From: Bacteroidales bacterium
GTDB taxonomy: Bacteria; Bacteroidota; Bacteroidia; Bacteroidales; SMBSF77
Assembly (NCBI GenBank): GCA_021106655.1
Contig: JAIOTT010000264.1
Coordinates: 1-7,066, forward strand
Reading direction: 5' to 3'
DNA: 7,066 bases
Made by a program: the position numbers and the translations under genes. Below the pieces are notes generated by a model that worked only from the letters and a program-made list of their open reading frames with translations, did not search any database and had not been told where the DNA came from. Shown here piece by piece: positions 1 through 5,045 of the stretch (its first letter is position 1; every line of letters starts with the position of its first letter).

Positions 1-95
1 AGGAAGAATGGTTTAAAACTATTTTTAAGAAGTTCTATTTCATCCTTGTCTAATTGAGTAATTTGACCAATCAGTTCCCATAAGCTTGAATGCAT
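1..95 (-). CDS. Putative Crp/Fnr-family transcriptional regulator, N-terminal fragment cut by window edge
   Basis: Reading the minus strand from an ATG at 95-93, the frame stays open to the window edge and gives 31 residues starting MHSSLWELIGQITQLDKDEI. The pattern (a short helix, a 'xLdkdEiELLkxxFKPxF' segment, then presumably the cAMP-binding-like beta roll) resembles the N-terminus of Bacteroidota Crp/Fnr proteins, in which this helix precedes the cyclic-nucleotide-binding-like domain. No upstream in-frame start exists before 95. A possible -7 box, TATCTTTG, lies on the minus strand at 197-190 without a convincing -33 box, and a perfect palindrome (221-250) lies further upstream. The gene diverges from the tRNA gene. 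Only the N-terminus is visible, with no domain core or helix-turn-helix, so the family call rests on resemblance of a short segment from memory. Confidence 0.45.
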   Translation of the reverse strand, partial: MHSSLWELIGQITQLDKDEIELLKNSFKPFF

Positions 96-220
96 AATAT
101 CTAAATTTGAGTTTTTATGCGACCAGGTTTTTTAGTTGTTAATGATCTTTAAAACTGTAGCAGGAAGGATACTTAAAAGTGTACCACTTCAAAGATAAAA
201 AAAAATTATGTTTGTTTTGT

Positions 221-250
221 TTTTTCATCGACAATATTGTCGATGAAAAA
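221..250. repeat. Perfect 30-bp palindrome between divergent genes
   Basis: Each arm is 15 bp (TTTTTCATCGACAAT and its exact reverse complement) with no spacer. It lies between the minus-strand regulator start (95) and the tRNA promoter (280-313), upstream of both. A terminator there would serve no visible transcript from inside the window, so an operator is the more natural reading. The A/T flanks would nevertheless let it act as a bidirectional terminator for long transcripts. Confidence 0.75.
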
Positions 251-279
251 TTTCTTTGCAATATCACTTACTCTGTAAC

Positions 280-313
280 TTTCGCCTGTAATTAAAAAAA
301 ATTCCTACCTTTG
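280..313 (+). promoter_or_regulatory. Bacteroidota-type promoter of tRNA-Pro
   Basis: A perfect -7 box TACCTTTG (TAnnTTTG) lies at 306-313, 12 bp before the mature tRNA 5' end. A TTTCG near 280-284 is a plausible, imperfect -33 box about 21 bp upstream. The position fits initiation just before the tRNA at 326. Confidence 0.65.
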
Positions 314-325
314 CGCCAATAACCT

Positions 326-399
326 CGGGGTGTGGCGCAGTTGGCTAGCGTACTTGCATGGGGTGCAAGTGGTCGCAGGTTCGAGTCCTGCCACTCCGA
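326..399 (+). tRNA. tRNA-Pro, anticodon GGG
   Basis: The cloverleaf folds fully. The acceptor stem is CGGGGTG (326-332) with CACTCCG (392-398, one G-T pair), and the discriminator is A399. The D stem is 335-338/348-351. The anticodon stem is CTTGC (353-357) with GCAAG (365-369), and its loop ATGGGGT places T33 at 359 and GGG at 360-362. The T arm carries GGTTCGAGTCC. The C1-G72 start and G37 after the anticodon are normal for bacterial proline tRNAs. The CCA end is not encoded. The gene has its own promoter and terminator, so it is a single-gene transcript. A 62-codon open frame crossing it (330-518) is not a gene. Confidence 0.95.
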
Positions 400-407
400 C
401 GACTTTT

Positions 408-438
408 AGGGATATAGCATGCTATGTCCCTTTTTTTT
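408..438 (+). terminator. Rho-independent terminator of tRNA-Pro
   Basis: AGGGATATAGC pairs with GCTATGTCCCT (408-431, one G-T pair, centred on GCATGC) and runs straight into eight T residues (431-438). It starts 9 bp after the tRNA discriminator base. Confidence 0.85.
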
Positions 439-444
439 ATACAA

Positions 445-492
445 ATATTCAGATATACAGACGTACAGATATTCAGGTATACAGATATACAA
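445..492. repeat. Two tandem copies of a 24-bp AT-rich unit
   Basis: Copy 1 is 445-468 and copy 2 is 469-492. Both begin ATATTCAG and contain TATACAGA, and they differ at four of 24 positions. Each unit is itself made of related 'ATA(T/C)(T/A)CAG' sub-motifs, which suggests growth by slippage. It lies just downstream of the tRNA terminator. No function is evident. Confidence 0.75.
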
Positions 493-544
493 TTCTGCAC
501 TTCAATTATGGATTATGAATTAGAAGTTTCAAAACCTGCAACAC

Positions 545-591
545 GAAACTCGTAACCCGCAACCAATTATTCATCACCATATTAACACATT
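545..591. repeat. Intergenic repeat, copy A
   Basis: It contains ACTCGTAACCCGCAAC followed by a CA/TTA-rich tail ending TTAACACATTA. The core matches the repeats at 1266-1316 and 1492-1542, but the tail is less similar. It sits immediately downstream of the minus-strand ORF6N gene. No T-tract or hairpin is visible that would make it a terminator. Confidence 0.55.
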
Positions 592-599
592 AACCAGAT

Positions 600-1133
600 T
601 TATCCATTTTCTTCTTGCCTGTATCCAATTCGTTTTCTTTTATTTTGATCTAACTCCTGCTGTCTGAATTGCTCAAGATTTTTCAGGTATTCGAAAATTA
701 AAATGATTTGATCATCTTGTTCAAGCTCCTTCTTTTCAAACTCACTTAGTTTACTAAGTATCTCTTTATGAGACTCAATAATATTGCGCATTTTTGTAAA
801 AACCCTGATTATTTGGATATTTGCCATTATAGCTGTATTGCTATTTAAAACACTTGATAGCATGGCAACTCCTTGTTCGGTAAAAACCAATGGTAGTTTG
901 CGTAAACCCATTTTTTCCGCATTGGATATCACAATTTGTGATATCCAATCTTTAAACTCCTTTTGGGTCATTTGAAACATGAAGTCCCCGGGAAAGCGTT
1001 TTAAATTCCTTCTTACTGCCTGATTAAGAACTCTTGTTTCAACCCCATACAACTCTGCAAGATCTTTATCTATCATAACCTTTTGGTTCCTGATATAGTA
1101 AATCTTATTTATTATTTTCTCATCTGAAATCAT
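600..1133 (-). CDS. ORF6N-domain protein
   Basis: This is a 177-residue protein. Residues about 8-95 match the ORF6N domain, a DNA-binding-type domain first noted in phage and plasmid antirepressor-like proteins and abundant in Bacteroidota chromosomes. Recognisable stretches are MIDKDLAELYGVETRVLNQA (20-39), NLKRFPGDFMFQMTQKEF (43-60) and LPLVFTEQGVAMLSSVLNS (80-98). The rest (about 105-177) is charged and helix-rich, probably a coiled coil for self-association, which is the usual architecture and length. No signal peptide or membrane segment is seen. It stands alone and divergent from the ars operon, with 466 bp between their starts. No TAnnTTTG box is evident upstream. A perfect inverted repeat (921-949) lies inside it at residues 62-71. 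The biological role of stand-alone chromosomal copies is not established. It may be a relic of a mobile element, but it is full length with no frameshift. Confidence 0.9.
   Translation of the reverse strand: MISDEKIINKIYYIRNQKVMIDKDLAELYGVETRVLNQAVRRNLKRFPGDFMFQMTQKEFKDWISQIVISNAEKMGLRKLPLVFTEQGVAMLSSVLNSNTAIMANIQIIRVFTKMRNIIESHKEILSKLSEFEKKELEQDDQIILIFEYLKNLEQFRQQELDQNKRKRIGYRQEENG
921..949. repeat. Perfect 14-bp-arm inverted repeat inside the ORF6N gene
   Basis: ATTGGATATCACAA (921-934) and TTGTGATATCCAAT (936-949) are exact reverse complements with one base between them. The segment encodes residues 62-71 (DWISQIVISN) of the ORF6N protein. On RNA it could form a long hairpin; on DNA it is a near-ideal dimeric binding site. 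Confidence 0.85.
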
Positions 1134-1265
1134 TAGTCTATATTTTTTAATGTACTAAACTCGTGTAGTATTTTCTTCTCATGAATTGGGTATTACCCCA
1201 TTAGTATATTTATAAGTAAAAAGGTAAACAATAAATCCTGCATTTAAATCTGATAAATAGAACTC

Positions 1266-1316
1266 GCAACTCGTAACCCGCAACAATTCTTCCTATTTTC
1301 AAATTTTCAAATTAAC
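1266..1316. repeat. 51-bp intergenic direct repeat, copy B
   Basis: It matches 1492-1542 at 47 of 51 positions in the same orientation. Shared core segments are AACCCGCAACAATTCTTCC and ATTTTCAAATTTTCAAATTA. It is related to the shorter copy at 545-591. With copy C it brackets the hairpin pair at 1338-1397, suggesting spread or duplication as a block. Confidence 0.8.
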
Positions 1317-1337
1317 TCATTTTCAAATTATAGTATT

Positions 1338-1397
1338 CCGTACCTACGGCACTTAATTGTGTTTTATTTTGTTACCGACATATCACACCTCCGGTGT
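1338..1397 (-). repeat. Paired short hairpins with compensatory stems (minus orientation)
   Basis: On the minus strand, a hairpin ACACC-GGA-GGTGT (1397-1385) is followed by a second, CCGTA-GG-TACGG (1349-1338). The first has the same core (CC-GGA-GG within a different but self-complementary stem) as the element at 3637-3653 on the plus strand. Preserved pairing with changed bases suggests the structure itself is maintained. It lies in the 466-bp gene-free spacer between the ORF6N gene and arsR, which otherwise holds only repeats B and C and the ars promoter. Confidence 0.6.
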
Positions 1398-1491
1398 TGA
1401 AATAGCATTACAAAGGTGAAATGTCAATAATAAAAACAACAATGTAACAATCGAGCAATTGAACAATGGTTATGAGTTAAACCAGCAACCT

Positions 1492-1542
1492 GTAACTTGC
1501 AACCCGCAACAATTCTTCCCATTTTCAAATTTTCAAATTAAC
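1492..1542. repeat. 51-bp intergenic direct repeat, copy C
   Basis: Second copy of the repeat at 1266-1316, with four substitutions and no indels. It ends 23 bp before the ArsR operator/promoter, so it occupies the position where the -33 region of that promoter begins. Confidence 0.8.
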
Positions 1543-1565
1543 ACATTATCACATTAAAAAAACTA

Positions 1566-1581
1566 TTCGTATATTTGCGAA
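1566..1581 (+). promoter_or_regulatory. arsR promoter -7 box inside an ArsR operator
   Basis: TTCGTATATTTGCGAA is an inverted repeat TTCG-N8-CGAA. It encloses a perfect -7 box TATATTTG at 1570-1577, and arsR begins at 1600. No convincing -33 box is seen. A second copy of the same inverted repeat occurs at 1920-1935, and both share the string ATTTGCGAACT. A repressor dimer here would block RNA polymerase directly, giving autoregulation. Confidence 0.75.
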
Positions 1582-1599
1582 CTGAAATAACCCTGCTAT

Positions 1600-1902
1600 A
1601 TGGAATTAACAAAAAAAACCTTTTCGGAAAACCAAAAACTTACCGCCCGCTTTGCCAAAGCTCTTGGGCATCCGGTAAGATTGTATGTTATTGAATTGCT
1701 GTCAAAACAATCATGCTGCTATAGTGGCAACCTTTCCGAAGTTTTACCAATTGCAAAATCAACACTGTCACAGCATCTGAAAGAACTAAAAAATGCCGGT
1801 TTGATACAGGGAGAAATTGAGCAACCTAAAATTAAATATTGCCTCAATCAAGAAAATTGGAGATTAGCTCAAAAACTTTTTAAAGAATTCTTGCAGATAT
1901 AA
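1600..1902 (+). CDS. arsR: ArsR-family arsenic-responsive repressor
   Basis: This is a 100-residue winged-helix repressor of the ArsR/SmtB family, which binds operator DNA as a dimer and is released by As(III). The core runs from ARFAKALGHPVRLYVIELL (16-34, dimerisation and first helices) through the recognition-helix region IAKSTLSQHLKELKNAGLI (51-69) to the wing GEIEQPKIKYCLN (71-83). The cysteines are C39-C40 and C81. This differs from the classic E. coli ELCVCDLC cluster, so the As(III) site is probably built from C39/C40 with C81 or with the partner chain. The start at 1600 gives the expected length and a short leader of about 16-20 nt after the -7 box. It is first gene of the cluster, preceded and followed by matching operators, so it probably represses both itself and the downstream genes. 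Confidence 0.93.
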   Translation: MELTKKTFSENQKLTARFAKALGHPVRLYVIELLSKQSCCYSGNLSEVLPIAKSTLSQHLKELKNAGLIQGEIEQPKIKYCLNQENWRLAQKLFKEFLQI

Positions 1903-1919
1903 TTTTTTTTATATCTTTG
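1891..1919 (+). promoter_or_regulatory. Second ars promoter, at the end of arsR
   Basis: TTG at 1891-1893 (-33) and TATCTTTG at 1912-1919 (perfect TAnnTTTG -7) are separated by 18 bp, close to the usual Bacteroidota spacing. The -33 box lies within the last codons of arsR. It would drive arsE and the genes beyond independently of the arsR promoter. Confidence 0.75.
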
Positions 1920-1935
1920 TTCGCTGATTTGCGAA
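1920..1935 (+). promoter_or_regulatory. Second ArsR operator
   Basis: TTCGCTGATTTGCGAA has the same TTCG-N8-CGAA inverted repeat as 1566-1581 and directly abuts the -7 box at 1912-1919. It therefore covers the expected transcription start. Together the two sites imply that one ArsR controls two tandem promoters. Confidence 0.75.
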
Positions 1936-1968
1936 CTACGAATTATGTAAACAAATTAAATATAAAAA

Positions 1969-2214
1969 ATGGAAATAAAAATACTTGGGCCCGGATGCCC
2001 TAATTGCATTACACTGGAAAAACTTGTTCGCAATGTTGTTGCTGAACTGGATATCAAAGCTGATATTATTAAAGTTACTGACATACTGGAAATAATGAGT
2101 CTAGGAATTATCTCAACTCCAGGCCTTATTATCAACGACAAAATAGTTCTCAAAGGAAGGCTTCCTTCAGTAGATGAAGTTAAAACAATTATAAGTGCTA
2201 ACAGTTTAGGTTAA
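1969..2214 (+). CDS. arsE: Small cytosolic thioredoxin-fold protein with CPNC motif (ArsE-like)
   Basis: This is an 81-residue minimal thioredoxin/glutaredoxin-fold protein of the type known as 'redox-active disulfide protein 2' or the MTH895-like thioredoxin family. The active site GPGCPNC has cysteines at 10 and 13, right after the first beta strand. The T50-P51 pair in IISTPGLIIND is the cis-proline loop facing it. There is no signal peptide, so it should be cytosolic. It is the first gene after the second ars promoter/operator and precedes ArsF- and ArsG-like genes, the order I recall for the arsEFG set of Shewanella putrefaciens 200. From the sequence, it is a dithiol reductant. That it hands electrons to the ArsG-like membrane protein is inference. 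Family members also sit beside unrelated permeases, so the arsE symbol is tentative. Confidence 0.75.
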   Translation: MEIKILGPGCPNCITLEKLVRNVVAELDIKADIIKVTDILEIMSLGIISTPGLIINDKIVLKGRLPSVDEVKTIISANSLG

Positions 2215-2228
2215 ACTATACAAATAGC

Positions 2229-2255
2229 TTAACACCTGTCTACTGTCAGGGTTAA
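2229..2255 (+). promoter_or_regulatory. Hairpin after arsE
   Basis: TTAAC-A-CCTG pairs with CAGGGTTAA across an 8-nt loop: nine base pairs with one bulged A. No T-tract follows, so it is not a standard terminator. It may act as an mRNA-stabilising or attenuating structure between arsE and arsF. A smaller ATTCC/GGAAT hairpin lies at 2323-2337. Confidence 0.4.
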
Positions 2256-2387
2256 GTTGTTAAATAGTTAATTAGTTAAATAGGAAAAAGATTTAAAATT
2301 AAGTTTTCTCGTTATTATCAGAATTCCCTGAAGGAATATTTTAACTGAAACGAAAAATCAAAATAAAGGAAATTACTTACAAATGAG

Positions 2388-2435
2388 CAATATAAAAATT
2401 TAACAATATAACAATTTATCAATATAACAATTTAA
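2388..2435. repeat. Three tandem 16-bp AT-rich units before arsF
   Basis: The units are 2388-2403, 2404-2419 and 2420-2435. The consensus is CAATATAACAATTTAA, with one substitution each in units 1 and 2. The array ends 12 bp before the arsF start. No TAnnTTTG promoter is visible in the 233-bp arsE-arsF gap, so the array lies in the transcribed leader if the genes are co-transcribed. Confidence 0.8.
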
Positions 2436-2447
2436 TTCTAATAAACT

Positions 2448-2888
2448 ATGAAAACATTAACATCTTTCCTAATCCTGCTGTTTATTACAATAAATATTGC
2501 AGCATGTGGTAATAATTCAGTAGATAAAAACACCACAAAAAATGACAATACTCTTAAGACCCAAAAAATTGAGGTTTATTATTTTCACAATACACGAAGA
2601 TGCGCAACCTGTAATGCTGTTGAAGATGTGACAAAAGCCGCTCTCAAAGAATTTTATTCTGAGCAAACGGAGAATGATCAAATAGTTTGTCAATCACTGG
2701 ATCTTGGAGAAGACACCAGCACATCACTTATCGAAAAATATGAAGTTTCAGGGCCAACCTTATTATTTATTTCAGGCACAAAAATTGTTAACCTGACAAA
2801 TGAGGGTTTTATGTATGCACGTAGCAAGCCTGAGAAATTCAAGAAGGCAATCCGGAAGACTGTCGATAAACTTTTGGGTCAGTCCTGA
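2448..2888 (+). CDS. arsF: Periplasmic thioredoxin-fold lipoprotein, ArsF-like
   Basis: This is a 146-residue protein. Residues 1-20 form a lipoprotein signal peptide (K2, hydrophobic run LILLFITI, lipobox I17-A18-A19-C20), so the mature protein should be lipid-anchored at C20 and face the periplasm. A polar linker (21-38) leads to a thioredoxin-like domain. It has strand KIEVYYFHNTRRC, then a CATC active site (C52, C55) and a cis-proline loop VSGPTLLF (P103). An extra C81 lies in the QIVCQSLDL strand. The family resembles what NCBI names the 'nitrophenyl compound nitroreductase subunit ArsF family'. A simple CxxC thioredoxin fold with no flavin site is an unusual nitroreductase subunit, so an electron-relay role is the safer structural reading. 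The next gene follows after 28 bp and encodes a CcdA-like membrane protein, its probable electron donor or partner. The start at 2448 is the only one that gives a complete signal peptide. Confidence 0.78.
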   Translation: MKTLTSFLILLFITINIAACGNNSVDKNTTKNDNTLKTQKIEVYYFHNTRRCATCNAVEDVTKAALKEFYSEQTENDQIVCQSLDLGEDTSTSLIEKYEVSGPTLLFISGTKIVNLTNEGFMYARSKPEKFKKAIRKTVDKLLGQS

Positions 2889-2916
2889 TAATTTGGATGG
2901 ATAGAATAATGGAATT

Positions 2917-3618
2917 ATGGAGATACTACAAGATTGGTTTGACAGTAATCAATTGCCTTTTTTATCAGCATTTATCTTAGGGTTAATGACTGCGATCAGC
3001 CCCTGTCCTATGGCAGCAAATATCACTGCTATTGCCTATATTGGAAAAGACATAAATAAAAAACGAAAGGTTTTCATTAACGGACTGGTTTACACTCTTG
3101 GGCGTGCCATAACCTATACACTAATAGGATTGATTTTCTATTTTAGCGCCAGCCAGTTTAAAATTCAGTCTTTCATACAGGAATGGGGAGAAAAATTCCT
3201 GGGACCAATTTTGATAATTATCGGATTATTTATGCTTGATATTATCAGAATAAAAATCCCGGGGCTGGGAAAACTAACTGAAAAAGCTGAGCAAAAAAGT
3301 CGCTCAGGCTTTTGGGGAGTTTTACTACTGGGAATAGTTTTCGCCCTGGCATTTTGTCCGTATAGCGGAGTATTATATTTCGGTATGCTCATACCCATGA
3401 CCATTTCAAGCTCTTCAGGCCTTTACCTTCCGGTAATTTTTGCCATTGGCACCGGTTTACCCGTAATCATTTTTGCATGGTTCATAGCATATACGGTTGG
3501 AGGTATTGGTAGTGTTTATAATAGGGTAAAAGCTTTTGAAAAATGGTTTCGCAGGATCGTCTCTGCGATTTTTATTGCTGTGGGCATCTATCTTACAATA
3601 ATTTATTTTTTTAATTAA
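2917..3618 (+). CDS. arsG: CcdA/DsbD-like six-helix membrane protein, ArsG-like
   Basis: This is a 233-residue inner-membrane protein with about six hydrophobic segments (near 12-41, 54-77, 95-112, 132-160, 170-196 and 212-231). One cysteine lies in the first helix (SPCPM, C30) and one in the fourth (AFCPYSG, C147), each followed by proline. This is the paired-cysteine layout of the CcdA and DsbD-beta thiol-electron carriers. NCBI places similar proteins in an ArsG family named as an efflux permease for aromatic aminoarsenicals, based on the Shewanella arsEFG work. Position directly after the CxxC lipoprotein and close to a cytosolic CxxC protein suggests a relay ArsE to ArsG to ArsF. Whether it moves electrons, arsenicals or both cannot be decided here. 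An ATG at 2909 is in another frame, so 2917 is taken as the start. Confidence 0.8.
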   Translation: MEILQDWFDSNQLPFLSAFILGLMTAISPCPMAANITAIAYIGKDINKKRKVFINGLVYTLGRAITYTLIGLIFYFSASQFKIQSFIQEWGEKFLGPILIIIGLFMLDIIRIKIPGLGKLTEKAEQKSRSGFWGVLLLGIVFALAFCPYSGVLYFGMLIPMTISSSSGLYLPVIFAIGTGLPVIIFAWFIAYTVGGIGSVYNRVKAFEKWFRRIVSAIFIAVGIYLTIIYFFN

Positions 3619-3636
3619 TTACTAAAGGCAAAAACA

Positions 3637-3706
3637 TGATGCCGGAGGCATCAAATATTTATAGAAAAAAGTAATCAAGAACAACATGTGACCCCGGCTG
3701 GGGTCA
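3637..3706 (+). repeat. Double-hairpin intergenic repeat between arsG and arsC
   Basis: The first hairpin is TGATGCC-GGA-GGCATCA (3637-3653, 7-bp stem). A linker containing AATATTTATAGAAAA follows, then a second hairpin TGACCCC-GGCT-GGGGTCA (3689-3706, 7-bp stem). The layout of a GGA-loop hairpin plus AT linker plus GC-rich hairpin resembles abundant intergenic palindromes I recall in Bacteroidota genomes. Neither hairpin is followed at once by a T-run, so the operon is probably not terminated here. It fills most of the 149-bp arsG-arsC gap. Confidence 0.65.
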
Positions 3707-3767
3707 TATAAATCATTTTTTAGCCATGATTGCTATAACCAGGTTAACCCTCAAGTTAAAAAAAATT

Positions 3768-4184
3768 ATGAAAATTTTAATATTATGCACCGGTAACAGT
3801 TGTCGCAGTCAGATGGCTGAGGGTTTTTTAAAGTCTTTCGACAACAGGCTGGAAGTATACTCTGCAGGAACTCATCCGGAAGCAGAAGTAAATACAAAAA
3901 CAATAATAGTGATGGAGGAAGAAGGAATTGACCTGAGCATGAATTCCCCAAAATCAGTTGATGAGTTTTTAAATAAAAACTTTGATTATGTGGTAACTGT
4001 TTGCGGTAGTGCAAAAACAAGTTGTCCTTCCTTCACAGGAAATGTCAAGCACAATATGCATATTGGTTTTGAAGATCCTGCTGATGCAGAAGGAACAGAG
4101 GAAGAAATCTTTAAAGTATACAGAGAAATAAGAGATGAGATAAAAGACAGTTTTTCTAAATTCTACAAAAAATTGCCAGGTTAA
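3768..4184 (+). CDS. arsC: Thioredoxin-coupled arsenate reductase, LMW-phosphatase fold
   Basis: This is a 138-residue enzyme that reduces As(V) to As(III) in the cytosol through an arseno-cysteine and a cysteine relay. The phosphatase-type P-loop C7-TGNSC-R13 opens the protein. C79 and C86 (VTVCGSAKTSC) form the relay pair, and the FEDPAD segment (101-106) carries the general-acid Asp. C7, C12, C79 and C86 have exactly the spacing of C10, C15, C82 and C89 in the Staphylococcus pI258 enzyme, so all the chemistry is conserved and thioredoxin is the expected reductant. The frame is open to an ATG at 3726, but the start at 3768 places the P-loop strand MKILILC at the N-terminus as in the family and follows an A-rich leader. 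arsM follows after 45 bp. Confidence 0.93.
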   Translation: MKILILCTGNSCRSQMAEGFLKSFDNRLEVYSAGTHPEAEVNTKTIIVMEEEGIDLSMNSPKSVDEFLNKNFDYVVTVCGSAKTSCPSFTGNVKHNMHIGFEDPADAEGTEEEIFKVYREIRDEIKDSFSKFYKKLPG

Positions 4185-4229
4185 CTCGTCAATTCACACA
4201 AAGAAATAATTAGCTAAGCTTTTAAACAA

Positions 4230-5042
4230 ATGAAAATTAGAGAAAAAGATCTTAAAGAAATTGTCAGGTCAAAATATAACCTTATCGCAACTCAAAGTGA
4301 TACACAGAATAAGTCATCATGCTGTGGAAGCACCTCATGCTGCGATGATATGGATTATACTATTTTCAGTGAAGACTACAGCAATCTCAGGGGATACAAT
4401 GCTGATGCCGACCTGAGTTTAGGTTGTGGCCTGCCTACAGAATTTGCACAATTAAACATTGGTGATAATGTCCTTGATCTGGGATCAGGTGCCGGCAATG
4501 ACTGTTTTGTTGCACGTGCAATCGTCGGTGAAACAGGCCATGTTGTCGGACTTGATTTTGCCAGTGCAATGTTAAAAAAAGCAAGTGAGAATACAAAAAA
4601 ACTTGGATTCACAAATGTTGAATTTGTCAGGGGTGATATTGAGGAAATGCCTTTGTCAAGCAACCGCTTTAATGTTGTGATCAGCAATTGTGTTTTAAAT
4701 TTAGTCCCTGACAAGGAGAAAGCTTTTAAAGAAATATTCAGGGTTATAAAACAAGGTGGTCATTTCAGCATATCAGATGTAGTCCTCTCTGGCAATTTAC
4801 CTGAAAAACTTCTTAAGGATGCTGAAATGTATGCCGGATGTGTTGCTGGTGCAATTCAAAAAGAAGATTATATCAATATAATTAAGAGATCCGGATTTAC
4901 AAATATCATCATACAAAAAGAAAAGGAGATAATTATTCCTGATGACATTCTGAATAATTATTTGACTAAATCTGAACTTGAAGAATTCAAGATGAGTAAA
5001 ACAGGAATTTATAGCATTACAGTTTTTGCTGAGATTAAATAA
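4230..5042 (+). CDS. arsM: Arsenite S-adenosylmethionine methyltransferase
   Basis: This is a 270-residue cytosolic methyltransferase that converts As(III), as thiol adducts, to methylated arsenicals. The SAM-binding Rossmann motif is VLDLGSGAGND (81-91), with the ribose-binding acid at D109 (VVGLDFA) and GDIEEMPL (135-142) as the next motif. Catalytic and As(III)-binding cysteines are present at C66 (LGCGLPT), C154 (SNCVLNL) and C204 (YAGCVAGA). The 50-residue spacing of the last two equals C174-C224 of the algal CmArsM. C38 is 28 residues before C66, matching C44-C72 of that enzyme. An N-terminal cluster SCCGSTSCC (30-38) adds paired cysteines typical of bacterial ArsM. All cysteines expected for the full methylation cycle are present. 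The permease after it is the plausible exporter of its trivalent product. Confidence 0.93.
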   Translation: MKIREKDLKEIVRSKYNLIATQSDTQNKSSCCGSTSCCDDMDYTIFSEDYSNLRGYNADADLSLGCGLPTEFAQLNIGDNVLDLGSGAGNDCFVARAIVGETGHVVGLDFASAMLKKASENTKKLGFTNVEFVRGDIEEMPLSSNRFNVVISNCVLNLVPDKEKAFKEIFRVIKQGGHFSISDVVLSGNLPEKLLKDAEMYAGCVAGAIQKEDYINIIKRSGFTNIIIQKEKEIIIPDDILNNYLTKSELEEFKMSKTGIYSITVFAEIK

Positions 5043-5045
5043 AAT

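Noticed and set aside
445..492. CRISPR-like short repeats
   Set aside because: The two 24-bp units are directly adjacent with no spacers, and no cas gene is present. They are a simple tandem duplication.
330..518. 62-codon plus-strand open frame
   Set aside because: It runs through the tRNA-Pro gene, its terminator and the 24-bp tandem repeat; it has no coding signature.
784..975. Hydrophobic 63-codon plus-strand frame inside the ORF6N gene
   Set aside because: It is the antisense shadow of a well-conserved ORF6N domain, with no promoter or leader of its own.
2229..2255. Operon-splitting terminator after arsE
   Set aside because: The hairpin has no T-tract and no new TAnnTTTG promoter follows before arsF, so co-transcription is more likely.
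3726..3767. 14-residue N-terminal extension of ArsC from an upstream ATG
   Set aside because: The extension is not hydrophobic enough for a signal and would displace the P-loop strand from the N-terminus. The internal ATG at 3768 fits the family length and cysteine numbering.
4376..4714. 112-codon minus-strand frame opposite arsM
   Set aside because: It is antisense to a complete ArsM with all catalytic residues; the composition is a shadow of the real gene.
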